DNA of 64,000 bases from Brachypodius melanocephalos. Its lineage: Eukaryota; Chordata; Aves; Passeriformes; Pycnonotidae. The stretch is taken from the NCBI GenBank assembly GCA_013398615.1, contig VZSR01003806.1, positions 16,142,681 through 16,206,680 of the forward strand, given 5' to 3'. Below are positions 24,867 to 38,230 of the stretch, in pieces (the stretch's first letter is position 1; the number at the start of each line of letters is the position of its first letter). The position numbers and the translations under genes are program-made. The notes below the pieces were generated by a model that ran no database searches, was not told where the DNA came from, and worked only from the letters and a program-made list of their open reading frames with translations.

Positions 24867-27800
24867 AAAAGGGAGCTGACCTCTTCGCTGATGGAAAGAT
24901 GAGATAAACTTTCCAGAAATGGCTCTCAAAGCACAGGCCAGCTGTTGATCACAAAAAGTGAGGGCTGGTGTTGCTGTTTCCAAAGTGGATTTTGTTTTCC
25001 CCAGTTACTCTGGATTAAAAGTAAAATACCAAGTAGAAGGAAACATTCCCAACTGCTCCAGCTTTCTTGGCAGGCTGAGGACAATGGCTCCTGACATGTC
25101 CAGACGTGACCAGATATTGCCTGGTCTCACTGATATCACAGCCCTAAGTGGCCTCAACAGGAATGAGAAAAAGCCCTTTCCCATGACTCTGAACATCTAT
25201 AAGATGATATTAATCAGGAGGAAAGAAGGAAAAAATTGGTAGAAAGGAAGAATAATGGTCACCATTGGGAGAACTCATTTTTATATTGCATATTAGAATG
25301 CCACAGTTTCTAGGCAGTTTGAACAAAGAATGTTTCAGTCTCAAAAATGTCAGTGAACTAAAGAACAGTATGGGCAACTCTTTTTCAGACCATATTAATT
25401 ACTTTGCAGAGGCTGGTGAGCAGTGAGCTCAGGGTCCAGAAGAGGTTACTGCACTGCCAAAGTTGCTGTTAAAAATCACAGAACCAATGCTGTTTCATTC
25501 ATGAATCTTGCCTAAGGTGAAATAGAATTTTCTGGCAAGTGGCTCCCCCAGCTAATTATTTGCAAGTAGAACTGTTGGATGCAGAGGTCACAGACAATCT
25601 CTAAATTGCTGTGTCTTTGAAATCTTTGGCTTGCCTGAGACAGCTCATCAGAGCAGAGTGATAATGTCCTGCAGGAGAAGAGGCACTGGAGGCAGAGGTG
25701 GCCAGTACAGTCTGTCTCCCTGATGAGGCAGGACTGCTCCCCAGGGTGTAAGCCTCCTAATGCTTTGTTTACTCTAAATTTAAACTTTCCAAGTCATGGG
25801 GCTTCCATCATTGCCTCTAAGACCCTGCTTGACAGTGTAATAGTTTGCTCCCAGAGATTTTTTTTTCCACTTTGTGTGGAAAGCTTTCCCTTTCTTTAAT
25901 CCCATGACTTTTGGTTATGCATCCTTTTGTATTTCTTCATCTTAGACCTCCTCTCCCTTTGAAGTTGACCCTGCATACAGATTAAGATTCCTACTGTTAG
26001 GAAATGTAGGTGATGTTAATTAGGTGATATTTGTAATGCAGCTTTTATCAGGTCTTTCTATTTGGTGAATATGTTGCTGCTGTTTGTGGATTACTGTTTC
26101 TGGGCTCTTTCAAAGCCCTGCCAGAAGAGCACTGGTGAATCCTGCTGGTATTTTAACATCCCAGCCCACTGCTGTCTGTTCTAGTGTCCTGCTGGCATTT
26201 ACCACTGCCATAGCAGAGCTGGTGACAGGGAGTGCATGCCCAGTTTTCAGTTCTTTATTTCACAGTCTAGTATATTTATGTGAATAACCAAATATGTGGG
26301 CATAGTTCCCTTGTGCTGACTCTGCTGTGAGCACTGCAAGGTCCATGGGAGAGTGATAAGGGATAGTAGAGCACTAAAATCTGCTATAGATAAGGATTCA
26401 GGGCCTTTGATCTCTTCTTCTAGTGATGCACAGATGGAATGCAGTAATTTGGGCAAAGCTGAACTTGTTTCTAGTGGAGCAGGCTGGATACGTGGCTTGA
26501 TGAAGTTATTGGCAGGTCACCTGCACCTCATCAGCATGGGTTTCCCTTCCTCATATAGTCTGTGCTTCCCTGTTGCTGATTCTTGGAAAATCTTCTTGCT
26601 CCATGGACTTCAGTAATTTGCATGAATGAATAGAGGTGAATGTTCAGTGTTCAGAAACAGGACCTGTAAATAAGCTTTCAAGCTGAAAGCACTAAGTTTA
26701 TAGCATGTTTTAAAGTATTACTAGTGTTCAAGGGTACATAAAAGAGTATCAGAATTCAAACGAAATGTGACATGAAGCCATTATGAATGCACTGTGCTGT
26801 AGGGAGAGTTTCTGCTGCCTTGCTTGTTAGATTTACTTCTTCCCATTGCAAGAACTCTGAAGGTGCACCAATATAAGCGTGGGTGTAGCTCGACCATAAT
26901 TGGCCATGCTTGGACTGAATTTGACCCAAAAATGCTTAAAATTACTGGTATCTTCTTGCATAAAGTTCTTAGTACAAACCTCTGTCCATCTTCATTTGAC
27001 TGCACATGGCTCTGATACATTCATGTAGCTTGCTCTGTGAGTTACTCTCTCCAGCAGCACACAATTTGGGCAATTATTTAGTGGGGCTCCTCTGTGTAAT
27101 TTCATGCATGACTGACATGCCCTGCAGTCATCCTCATGGTCCTTTGCAGATGGAGGCTGCACAGGGAGCAGCCCCATGGCAAAGTCCTCGTTCCCTTTAA
27201 GTTTCACCATTGGCTTCTATGGGTCCAAAGTTTCCCCCTAAGCATGTTGAATCTATGAACTGCTCCGAGGGACCAGGAACTGAGATAAGTTTAATTGCCT
27301 TGGGTGTTAAGCTCAGTTGTGGTTTATTTTAAGCATGCAAGGGAAGCACATCTTGAAGAGTGATTTGAAGAGACAGGCTAAAAACGAGCATACCCTTGGG
27401 AATGGCTGGGGATGGCCTCCTTGCAGAGCTCACATCCAGTTCGTCATTTAAAAGGTTGTTATCTAATGAGCACAGCAATTAGCTAATGAGCACAACAAAA
27501 TGAGCACGAGAAATGTGTTTCATCTGCAGTGGCCACTAGAAGGATATGATTTTGAGCTTGAGGCTGCCCTTGCTTTAAGAGCCAGGTCACTACAGTGAGA
27601 TTAATCCAGGGCATAAATCACAGGGGTTAGATTAGTGTTTTACTTGAATCCACTTTTCTTGCTCTCTTATCTCCTCTAAATTTTGCAGCTTCTTAGCTCA
27701 GTCATGAACCAGGGAATGGAATGGGTTTAAACAGCCACAAGTTCCCTCCTGAGCACTGGCTGTCAGCCCTCAGGCCTGATTTACCACTGTAATGCAATTA

Positions 27801-30800
27801 TAAAATGGCAGAGTGCAATTAATGTGTCTTCCCTCCCCTTTCATGCCAGACAGGAATTCCTGAATTCCTCCTCCACCTTCCTCAGTTGGAGTGATTTTTA
27901 TAATATAATCTAAACTGAGGTGACTTTATTTGGCTTTATTCAGGGATCTAGCAGACTTGGAGACATAAGGAGCTGATTGTATATCCCAGTTAGGGACTGT
28001 TTTGTGGGCCTATTTCTATTCCTGTGCCAGTCCAGATTGTTTGTGGGCCTCTTTCTGGTTGGTTTTGTGGTTGTGTTTTCCCACCTTTTCAGCTGACAGT
28101 GGCAACTAGAACAACAAGGAAAACATAGAATGAATTGCCTACATTTTTCCATCCATTGAGCAAAACCCATGTGAGCTCAAGACACTCCCTCACTCCCAAC
28201 TGAACTCCCTGCTTTCCTGGTGTCAGTCTAGCTGATCATCTGCAAACACCTCAGAAAAAACATCTGACATCTGCCAGAGCTCTGATACTGCCTAAATGTA
28301 TGATTTTTGAGAGTAAAGCCAGAAAGCCAAGGTCTTGGCTTCTGGTAAACACCAGAACCCCTGGACCTGCAGGGAACTGTACCTTTGGGGGATCATCTGG
28401 TCACACATGTTCTGCACAGTGTTTAAGAAGATGCTGGTACATAACACATACTGATGAAAGCAATGGGAAAGAAGATTTCTGTGCATGCAAGGTTAGGTAA
28501 AAATTATATGTACAAGTTTTTAAGTTAACATTATGACTGGTGTAACAACATTTAAAAAAAATTAATCAAGAAAATGCACAATCAACTACAGCTAATTTTC
28601 TTTGCATTTTTTCCTGATGTTATTCACTGAGGATTGAACTTTGCCTTTTTTTTATTTTACTCTTTATGGGTATATTTCATTCTGCATAAGACATTACATA
28701 AACAGTGTACAGGAAATCAGAAATCTTAATGATTTTTGAAAGATTTTCAGAAAAAAATATTGCCCTTTGGAGGAGGTAAAATAGAGTTATGTGAATGAAA
28801 AGGAAATATTGATTTCTTACCCCCCATGAAACTTCTCAGAGTCATGGCTATTGTCAAATTAAATTGGAACTGTAGCTAAACACTATAACAAATGAGTAAA
28901 TGGCATATTGAGCCCCAAGAACACTTCACTTTTCCTGTGGTCTCACAATGGCAGGGATAACTTTTGCTCCTTAATTTAGTTACAAATTTCTCCCTAAGGC
29001 TTTGGTTTTTTGCTGCGCTGTTCCAGCCTTTGCATACCACAGGAAGTAAACTCAAGAGGTTTCACTTATGTGGAATACAAGGAATAAGCAAGAGCTGCCA
29101 AAAGTTAGAGCAGAGCCAAGACAAAGTGTCACTACCTGAAAGCTGCCTGTGTCCGTGGCTCTCTGAGGCCAGTGAATTGTTGTCTTTGCTCCTGATGCTG
29201 AGCCTGAGGACAGATGAACAAGTGCTGCTGAGGTATATCAGCTGAGGCTTTCAAAGTTGTTCTCCTGTTGGCCTTATTCAGTCTCTGCTGAAACCCAGGG
29301 AGGTTTTCCAACTGGTTTTAATAGCATCCATGAAATGCCCACCCATCTGCTGTGAACAGGTTTGTAGATCAAAAACCCAAGTCGACTGCCTTTGAGTGGA
29401 AAAAGCTTCCCTAGAGGGAAAGGAAAGATTTGGAGTCCTGCTTCTTTTCCTTTGCCCAATATTCTTAGTTCTTGTTGTGTGCAAGCATGGCTGTCCAGTA
29501 CCAGAAAATCCTTTCAGGTCCACAATGATTTAGAGAGAATTTCTCTCCACATGTGTAGCCCTCCAGATTTTTTTCACTTGTTTTTTGCTTTTTGAGATGA
29601 AAAGAGATATCTGTGCTGGATTCTCACTTAAATTCCTTTACAACTCACTGGATTTTGCATTAAATTAAATTTCACATGCTGAGTGAGCAGCCAGCCCTCT
29701 GAGCCTAGAGGAAAGAATATGCTGTTTCTATGCATTTTAACATGATGGTCAAGCTGGGGCTAATGTTCCCAGGCACCTCCTTCAGTGTTCACCTCTCAGC
29801 CTTTCCAGCCTAAATCCTTTATTTTTAAACGAGATGCCTGCATTTTATTACCTTTTTTTAAGTGGAAAACAACAGCATATGTTTTCTGCCTGCTAGAAAA
29901 GGCCTGGATTGTTTTGGTTTGAACTTTAAAATAAAGGTCAGACTTGAGGCAGGCATGAATTCTTGCATGTGTCAGCCTAAAAGGTGAAAGCTTTAGGAAG
30001 TTATGAGCAACCGCAAATGAGGCAGCTTCAAATTGCACTTGAAACTGGAACAGCTGTTGTTCAGAGCGTGACATTCAGAGTTATAATGCTAAAGATTCTA
30101 TATATTACATTCAGGGAGAACTCAAAAATAGAAAGTAGTCACTGAAGCAGAGAGAAAATTATTTTGGGTGGTACATGCTAGAGCAGGAACAGCCTTTATG
30201 TTAATGGCACAGGGAGAAGATTGTGGGAAAGCCCAGATATCGAGGTGGGTGTAAGAAAAGTGAACAGAGAGAAGACAAAAGAGACCAGGGGAGTCTAGGG
30301 GAATTTCTGAGGAAGGATTTTCCAGTGCCTCCTTGCAAGTGAAAATTAATTGTTTTGGGGCTGGAATTCACAGCTCTGTATCACAGGGTCTTAACGAGGC
30401 TGGTGGATTACCTCTCTCTGTGGTCTCAAAATGCTCTGACAGGTTCATGTGTGTCAGGCAAACATTATGGTAATTTTAGTGCTTTAGGGGCTCTACAGGA
30501 GTACATAAATACCACCCTAGCCATCCAGCTGAATTTGAAACTTAATTACTGCCCCACTCAATAATATTCTCCCCCCCACCACTGCTTTAGAGGATCACAG
30601 GGTTAAAAGAAATCATTAATCTTCCTTAATGAAGCTATTTTCTAGCAGGAGACAGAATGTCTTGCCCCTGCGGATTCTGAGATTGAGTTTTTGTGAGTGT
30701 TATGAATGGGGGAGTGGGGAGCAAGCACTACAGGAAAATCAGAAAAGGGGGTAGGACCCAAAATGCTAGTAGTGAGAGAACCCCCTGACTCACATCCCCT

Positions 30801-31364
30801 TCACGAGTTTAGCTAAAAGAATGTAATAATCATGGGGAAAGAGGAATGAATCCTATTAAAAACTAAGTTGGCTTTCTAACAGGGTTCCCACCACAACTAC
30901 TAATTATTGGAATACCAGCAATTTATATATATATTTGTACCAGCTTTTATATAACTGAGACAAGGGCTCTCTTGAGATTGTGTATCTCCAGAGAAATCTA
31001 AAGCAGATTGGTGGTGGCAGAGTTTGAGTCTTTACTTTTGACTGTCAGGGTGGATCCATGCCCTCTAAGCTGCTTTTCCTGGGATTGTACTGTGTCATAT
31101 TATAATTAAATGGCATGCAAATGTTTCAAAATCTCTGTCACCATCCCAGTGCAAATCAAGCAAGGGGATGAATCCTGCTCCCTAAAACAGTGCAAGGAGC
31201 ACTGAGCCGTGGCTGCTGTGGTACCCACGGTGTTGAGCACCATCACCTGCCTCCTGCCAGGGCTGGTTGTGGAGGCAAGGATGGCCTTGCCTTCCTGCAG
31301 TTTGTCTCTGGGGACACTGAAGTGCTTTTGTTTCTCTGTTTCTTGTGGGCATCCCCGGCTGCAG

Positions 31365-31488
31365 AAGATGCTGGATGAGTGCCAGGACAGGCGGAGCTGC
31401 CAGTTCCTCGTCAACAGCCGGCTCTTTGGGATGGATCCGTGCCCCGGGACGGGCAAGTACCTCCTCGTGTGGTACAAGTGCAGGCCAA
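31365..31488 (+). CDS. EVA1C: EVA1C exon, second half of SUEL lectin domain 1
   Basis: This 124-nt exon starts in phase 0 (KMLDEC...) and ends in phase 1, after the first base of an Asn codon, at a strong GTAAGT donor. It completes lectin domain 1. LDECQDRRSC corresponds to the family's conserved Cys pair around R/K-x-C, then VNSRLFG, DPCPGTGKYL and YKC close the fold. Four cysteines here plus four in the previous exon give the eight expected for this domain type. The family motif FGDPC appears as FGMDPC, with one extra residue. As I recall it, human EVA1C also has an insert at this spot (FGPDLC), which supports orthology. The surrounding 31190-31960 is locally GC-rich, with several antisense open frames that I treat as chance. 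Confidence 0.92.
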
Positions 31489-32224
31489 GTAAGTATTTCC
31501 CTATCAAATCTGTTTGCTCTGTTGAGACCAAAGCATTTTCGTACTTAATACTCACCAGAGAGGCCTTCCAGGGCTTCTTGTTCCCTTCCACCTGTATTTT
31601 CAGTGTAAGATAACTCACAGGGTGGAGTGTTTCCCCTTTCTCCCTCACTTGCTGCCTTGCTGGGATGCTCCTGCTCTGTCTCCTTCCTGCTTGCCAGCAG
31701 CCCGAGTTCAGACTGTTTCTGCAGGTGTCAGTGCCAGCCTTTGCCAGTGTTAAGCTCATGCTGTCAGTGGTGGGTGGGCTCCTCCTGATCCCACCTGCAG
31801 CTGCCCTCCTGTCCTGGTGGGGTGGAGGGACTTGTCCCCTCTCTGCCGGCCCCTCCCAGGGGGAGCAGGACCTCCTTGCCTGGACAAAGTTTTCCATCAG
31901 AGCTGGGTGCCTCGGGCAGGCCCTGGTGATGGTGGTGTGACAGGAACCTCACCTGCCCACACCATGCCAGAAACCAGCTTTTAATTGCTCCCAGGTCAGG
32001 CTGGGAAATGTTAACCTGTGTTTTGCATGATCTCCTTAGCCGTGTTTAAATTCCGTGGGGCTGGATACTGGGGGTGCAGTCATACGTGCTGCAGAGGAGT
32101 GAGCCCAGGGCAGCTTTGGCTCAGGACAACCAACACCCTCTTGGGCAATTCCCGGCTCCAGCAGGGGACTTAGCACAGCCTAGACACCATTCTCCATCGG
32201 GGCTTTGGAAGCAGGTACGTTATT

Positions 32225-32718
32225 TTGGAGATGGATCATGTTCAATGTGGACAAACTGTGCCCAGCTGGAGAGCAGGACCTGCTTCTATTTGAGCACAAG
32301 TCTGATGAGGAGCATCTCAGGGAGCTGCGAGTGTTTATGGAGAAAAGGAGGCTCAGGGAGAACCTTATCACTTTACAACCACCTGAAAGTAGGTTGTATC
32401 AAGGTGAGGGTCAGTCTCTTCTTCCAAATAACAAATGATATGACAAGAGAAAACGGCCTGAGGATTCATCAGGGGAGGTTTATGTAAGATCTAAAAACTG
32501 GAAAAATCTCTTTACTGAAAGGATGGTCAAGCATTGGAACAAGCTGCCTTGTTCCACCCTTCCAAGGGAAGTGATGGAATCACCATGGTTGGAAGTATTC
32601 AAAAATGTGTAGATGTGGTGCTTAGGAACATGATGTAGCAGTGGACTTGGTAGTGCTGGGTTAAGGGATGGACACAGTGATGTTAGAGGTCTTTTACAAC
32701 CTTAAAGATTCTGTGAAT
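32225..32718 (+). repeat. CR1 LINE fragment
   Basis: TTTATGTAAGATCTAAAAAC, AAAATCTCTTTACTGAAAGG, ATGGTCAAGCATTGGAACAAG and TTAGAGGTCTTTTACAACC occur in sense CR1 order, ending at AAAGATTCTGTGAATTT. It is diverged. Confidence 0.85.
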
Positions 32719-34874
32719 TTACAGGACATGGCAATTAGTCTGGACATGGCACTTCAGACCAGCCTCAAGATTTTTAGGTGACAACTAACATGGCCTCAGA
32801 ATCATATCAGCAATATTTCTGGGGAAGAAGCAAAAAAAAGAGGAAAGTTTTCACAGGAGAGAAAAACAGATCTGACTTCAGAAAAGGTTTAAAACAAAAG
32901 CAGAAACTGCAGACTCTGCCAGCAGCAGCACAGAAGAAGACTTTTCACCCCAGCAGGCAGAGACCTGCGCTAATGGAGTGAGGGGGTCTGGCCAGATCTG
33001 TGTGGAATTCAAATCAGAAGTAGGTAATGAAGCACTTGCATTTGTTGTGGGATTTTCTCTGGTGATTGTAACATCTCTTGTTGGGTGAGAAATGCATCTC
33101 TTTGACAGGGCTGATTAACAAGGTGTTCTGACAAGTCCTCCTGAACCTGCAGGGTTTGTATCAAAGCTCACTTGAAAAATCTTACTATTGAGGCCTGTGC
33201 TGAACTTCTGAAGGTACTTCAGGACCCATCTGTGCATTAATATTTATGGCTTGGCATTCTTTGCTAATTACAGATATGGTAGAAAAGAGTTTGTAAGTGT
33301 GTAGGGTAGGTGATTTTTCTGAAAGAGAGCAGGGGAAGCTGCTTGAAAATATTTCCCCAAGACATTTTTCAGGCAGTTGGAATTTCACAGAGTGAATCAG
33401 GGTAATCTGACAGAAATTATTGTGTTTTAGTGATTGGGCAAACTTTATATCAGAACCCACTAGATTACTAATCATGTTTGAAATATGTGAGAATGAGCTT
33501 GGCCCAGAGACACCAGGTCATAGTCAGCCTTTCCCTGATGATTCAAAATGTTAATTTAGAGTCTCACAAACAGTATCTAGTGCTGTTGTGAGTTCAAGAA
33601 GCCTTTCCACCTTTCTATAGGGAGAAGGCTAATGAGGGTACTGAGGAATGATGCATCCATAAAATGAAAAATACAGGACCATGAGAAATTTTGGTGGGCT
33701 TCTTGGGTTATTGAATATTTGAGTATTGTTTATGAGCTGTAAGTGAATATAAGCTTAAGAGCTGAACCCCGAGACTTTGGTCCCATGAAGTGCTGAGCTG
33801 TTCCAGAAAGTGTGAGCATGCGGGGTTGTAATCAAAGAATCCTTGTGGAAAGATCACTGCCTGGCACAGGATTTGATTCATAACTTTATCAAAAGACAAA
33901 TACAATTTTTTTGGGTTCTGTTTCTGAATTTCTTTCTTAACAGCACACATAACAGAAATACTTTGATAAGAAGCTATTTAAGGTCTGAATTGTCTTGAAT
34001 TGATAGGGATATCTATTTCTTTTTGATTCTTATTGAGGGAGCCTGTTATGATGGTCTCACTGAAGTAGGTGTTTTGGTTTAGCACATACCTAGGTAAAAT
34101 AAATGTGAATTTTCTTGTATACAGGTGTTAGAGGCACTTTGGGGAGTGGCCTGCAGAGTTTGGACAGGAGACCTTCAATATAAAATAAGGATACTCAAGT
34201 TCTTCCATTGTCAGAGTCATGCTGAAGCCTCAGAAAGGCCCCTGAACAGAGGTAGTTATCCAAAGAGAAAGACTTCCTTGAAAGAAAGCAAAACTGAAGT
34301 TAGTGGCATTTACTTGTACCTTTGCTGAAGAATAACTAGATGGCACAGTCATCCCCTCGAGCCACTGTCACTGCAGTTATGTCTCCCTGACATTCCCCTG
34401 CCTTTGAAATCGAGTGGTTTCGATGCTTGTTTGCTCTGTGGGGTTCATGCACAAGGCAAGGTGCTATTTTGGTTTCTCTTGGGCAGAATTTCAAGGAGAT
34501 GGAGGACAGTAAATCATGCTGAAACTGAAAGACAAAGATTTTTCAGATGGTGGGGCTCTGGGGAGCAGGGCAATGAGGGGATGTCTCCTGTACTCATCCC
34601 TCAGAGACTGCTCTTGCTGGAAGCAGGGAAAACTTGTGCAGAAGTGTTGCAGCTCACCTCCTCTAGAAATTAAAATAAATACTTCAGAGAAGTGCATGCT
34701 TAACTAGTAGCAGTGAGAAATGAATTTGCTTGTATGTTTTTTGGGAGGCCTTATGCTATTCATGGTCTCCTCTGATCCAATAGATGGATATGGGATCTAA
34801 TGGACACTCATCTTGCATGTACAGGACTCAGATATGTGCATGGAACTGCTTTTAAGTGTGAATTCTCTGTGCCT

Positions 34875-34901
34875 GTAAATAAATAAATAAATAAATAAAT
34901 A
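34875..34901. repeat. (AAAT)n microsatellite
   Basis: Six tandem AAAT units with no interruption. Confidence 0.92.
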
Positions 34902-35065
34902 CACTATATGTGTGTACTTTTAGTTTTAAAGTTTAGGATGTTTAAGGAGATCAGAAATTATCAATAAAATGCTCTATTCTGTCTCAGTTTGGGGCAAGGG
35001 AGATTTACTTACAACTGCCAAGTACTTGAGGGTTGAGGTTCATCAAAGTGTACAGAAACTTAGAT

Positions 35066-35156
35066 TTTATTCTTAGTTGATGTGGTGGTGTTTGGTGATC
35101 AAAGTTTGGACTCAATGATTTTGGTCTCTTCCAACCTCAATGATTCTATGGTTTAT
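35066..35156 (+). repeat. CR1 LINE 3' tip
   Basis: GGACTCAATGATTTTGGTCTC then TTCCAACCTCAATGATTCTATGG is the sense 3' end of a CR1, with the tail on the right. Confidence 0.75.
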
Positions 35157-35744
35157 TTCATTTTTTCTATACCATGTGTGCCTTAGTTTCTGATGTGCAT
35201 CACCCTTTGGGGAGATGGTCAAAGGCACAGTACAGGTCTCAGCAGAGCACAGCTTGTGCTTCTTGCCTTGGAAGTGTCTCTGCAAATTCTGCTCCTGTCC
35301 ACAGCCTCAGCAGAGCCCCTGCAGGCTCCCTGCAGCTCAAGATGGATGTGCTGCTGCAGCACTGAAGCCTGGAGTGATTTTCCTAGTGTAGATGCAGTTT
35401 GGCATTTAGCACTGGCCAGAGATGGTTTCCAGTGGGAAGTCTGGGTATGGCCACCTTGATTTAGAAGCTAAAATGTTGGTGAGAATGGTGGTCCCACACC
35501 AGTGGGTCTTGGTGCCAGGGAATGGGTACATTCAATTTATCAGGGCCAATGTATCCTGAGATCCACATCCAAAGCACATTGAAGCCTGGGATCAAGCCCT
35601 GGACTCACAGCAGACCTAAATCTCCAGGGTACCTTTCAGGATCATTAAAAAATCACACATAAATCCAATTATTTCCCAGGTAACATGCTGATTTGATTTA
35701 GACCCATTAAGTGTAATTACCAGGTGGGCTGCAGGAACAGATAA

Positions 35745-35795
35745 TTAGAGGGAATTGACATACTATTTAATTGGTCTAACATGAATTCCCTCTAA
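35745..35795. repeat. 12-bp perfect inverted repeat with 27-nt loop
   Basis: TTAGAGGGAATT at 35745-35756 is matched exactly by AATTCCCTCTAA at 35784-35795. The left arm and loop also carry ATAATTAG and TTTAATTG, homeodomain-like cores. It is not part of a recognised repeat. Confidence 0.6.
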
Positions 35796-38214
35796 CCGAA
35801 ATCTGGATTCACCAATATTATTCAAACAATTCAGTGTTTGTCCATCCCCCTCACTTCAGAGACAGAGAACCGTGTAAGATCCTGTGTTATTGTAAGCTGG
35901 GAAATATTTGCTCCGTGTGCCAGACTTTCCAGAGGGGCTGTGTGATCTAATCCTGGCTGGGAACAGGATCTGTGGGGCTGTCCAAGTCATGCTGGAGAAA
36001 TAACTTCACCTCTGCATCCCAGCAATACCACTGTAGCTGATTTTATTTGGTTTGGTCGCTGCTCTGGGCTATTGCACCAGCAGGGATCCATCTACCCCTG
36101 CAGCTCTTTGCCCTTTGTGGCTTTTTGGTAGTTTGGTTATTTTTTGGCTTTGCTGTTTCAAAAGTGTCAATGCTCCTGAGCAATATGAGGACAAATGTTT
36201 GCCCTGCTCTGCAGAGGGAATACTTAGGATGAGATGTGTTGTCTGAGTGGCCATTTCCAGGCAGTGCTGTTGAGAAAGAAGATGGTTCCTACCTTATTTA
36301 TTTGACTTACTCCATGAGACCCCCACATAGTGCCTTTCTTTCGTGTCCTCCTTTGCCATTGCCACACTGTCCTGGATGCACTGATTCCTTCTCAGCTCTG
36401 AAGAGCCTAAAGCTGCAGCTTCCCATAAAATGCTATAGTGATATTTTCCCACTTTTCTCTTGGGCAGTTACTAGTTTATGACTTCAAGGACTCTGGGAGG
36501 GATAATCTACATCCAATGTGTTTTTTAAAAATATTATTATTTTAATTTCATTTTAAAATGCTGAGCGAAGCAGCTGGATGTGATAATTGAAGGATAGTGA
36601 AGCCCCCCTCGTACTAATCATCCCAGTGATATAACAAAGTGTGAATTCAAACTTTGCTGCTCTAGCTTCCATTCACAAATGTAAGCCTGAAACCTTTGAA
36701 GTTTCAGAAAGCCTGGATTGTGACCTGGGCTCCAATTTCAGCTCAAATCCCTCTATAACAATACAAAAGCTTATTTGGGAAAGGAACATCAAGGCTCTGA
36801 GAAATATATCTGGAAAGGAGATGTTTGCTGGCAAAGGGTGAAGTGCCAAAAGTTTGCAAGGAGTGGGGGTGAGGGAGGTCACTTTGTCCTCCTTTGGAAC
36901 CTGTAGCTTTGATTTATTGTAAAACCTTTGGGCTGAGAATCAACTGGACACATGTTTTGAGGAGAACAGGCTTTCATTCTCTTCACCATAGATTTGATAA
37001 AATGTAAGATAAAAATGAAAGAGGCCCAGTTAATTCTTGTGAAAAGTAAAAGACTTTTATTCAAACATGAGAATGACCATCCTGATGTCCTTACCAAAAT
37101 CTTACTCAGATAACTTTATTTTTATTAACAGCCCTAGGCAGCTTTAACTAGAAAGCAACTGAATTTAAAAATCAATTAAGAATTAACTAATTCCTTAGAT
37201 CACCTCTGATAAATGTGTCATCTTGAAATTTATACTCTCTGTCCTACAGTGATAAGGCTGCCATGCTGTGTCCCAGCAGTGTCTGCCTTTGGGTGAGGAT
37301 GTGTAATTTTTTTGTCTGGGTACTTCAAAACCTGTGCAAACAGCAGAATACCATTAGTGTTGCCAGAGCTATTCCAGCTGTGGGTGAAGAGTCCTGCTCC
37401 ATGTTGTGATGTCATGTCTGTTGGTGAAATGGTCAGGTCTGCTCATCAGATTTCAGCTGAATTAGCTGAAAAGAATAGAAAGGACATTTTGGAAGGACCA
37501 CCTGGGCTTGCAGTGAGTGCCTTTGTTCAACTTTTAATTTTCCTACAACCCATTCCTTCAGTATTGAACCTTGTGTGGGCTTTGCTGTTGTCTTTGCCTG
37601 GCTGGGGATTGCATCTTTTCTGTTAAATTCAGTGAACATGGCCTGAAAAGCCACATCTCATCACACATCCTCAAGGCTTGCATTCCCTAGACAGAATTTG
37701 TAAAACACTGTGAGCAAGAGCAGAGGGCTATAGAAAGCATAGAGGTTTTGTGGAAGTTTAAGATGAGAGCAAAGAAGGACCTAAATGTATTCCTGGTTGC
37801 TTTAATGCTGGTGATTGATTTTAGTGCTGGGATAGACTGGTAATTCAGTAGTCATCAACCCTTTCAGAAAAGCATTAATCTCCTTCATCAGACAGGTTTA
37901 TTGGTGCCAAGAGAAGTTCACTGTATTGTTTGCTGCATTGCTTTTTGGTGGGCCAGGCTTCCCAAAGCAGCGTGATGGTGTTGGGGGTGCTTAATGGGCA
38001 TACCCCCCTGGCCCAGCCACCGAGGCAACAGAATGAGCCTTTTGCCTCCTGCATTCATCAGCTCTCTCTTGCTTATCTCTATTATTTCAAAACTGCTAAG
38101 GTGGTGCAGGGAGTGGAAATTTATAAGGGCAATAAAACCTCAGGCAGCAACCACTGTGGTGATGAAAAGGTGTAAATAAAAGAATGTTGTAAATAACAGA
38201 GGACACATCTATCA

Positions 38215-38230
38215 GCCCCCAATTGGGGGC
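38215..38230. repeat. 16-bp perfect palindrome
   Basis: GCCCCCAATTGGGGGC reads the same on both strands. It lies next to ATGCTAATGATTAAT at about 38238-38252, a POU/homeodomain-like stretch. Confidence 0.6.

Larger units (their letters stand above)
21259..31364 (+). other. EVA1C: EVA1C intron inside lectin domain 1
   Basis: This 10,106-nt phase-0 intron has a GTATTG donor and a CCGGCTGCAG acceptor. It holds one clear CR1 copy (23741-24065, minus strand) and a C/A-rich low-complexity tract at 24750-24866. It also contains an E-box directly abutting a CRE at 21769-21782 and a triple AATGAGCAC motif at 27463-27507. The rest is unique AT-rich DNA with no coding or RNA gene that I can support. 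If retained, the intron adds seven codons to the exon before and then stops at 21280-21282. Confidence 0.85.

Noticed and set aside
31106..31897. 263-residue minus-strand open frame, the longest in the window, overlapping a lectin exon
   Set aside because: It lies antisense to a GC-richer exon region where stops are rarer. It has no recognisable domain, signal or compositional sign of a protein, and splice-consistent coding on the plus strand explains the region.
32537..32562. Small hairpin GGAACAAG-CTGC-CTTGTTCC as an RNA gene
   Set aside because: It lies inside a CR1 copy. The stem is only 8 bp and too short for a microRNA precursor.
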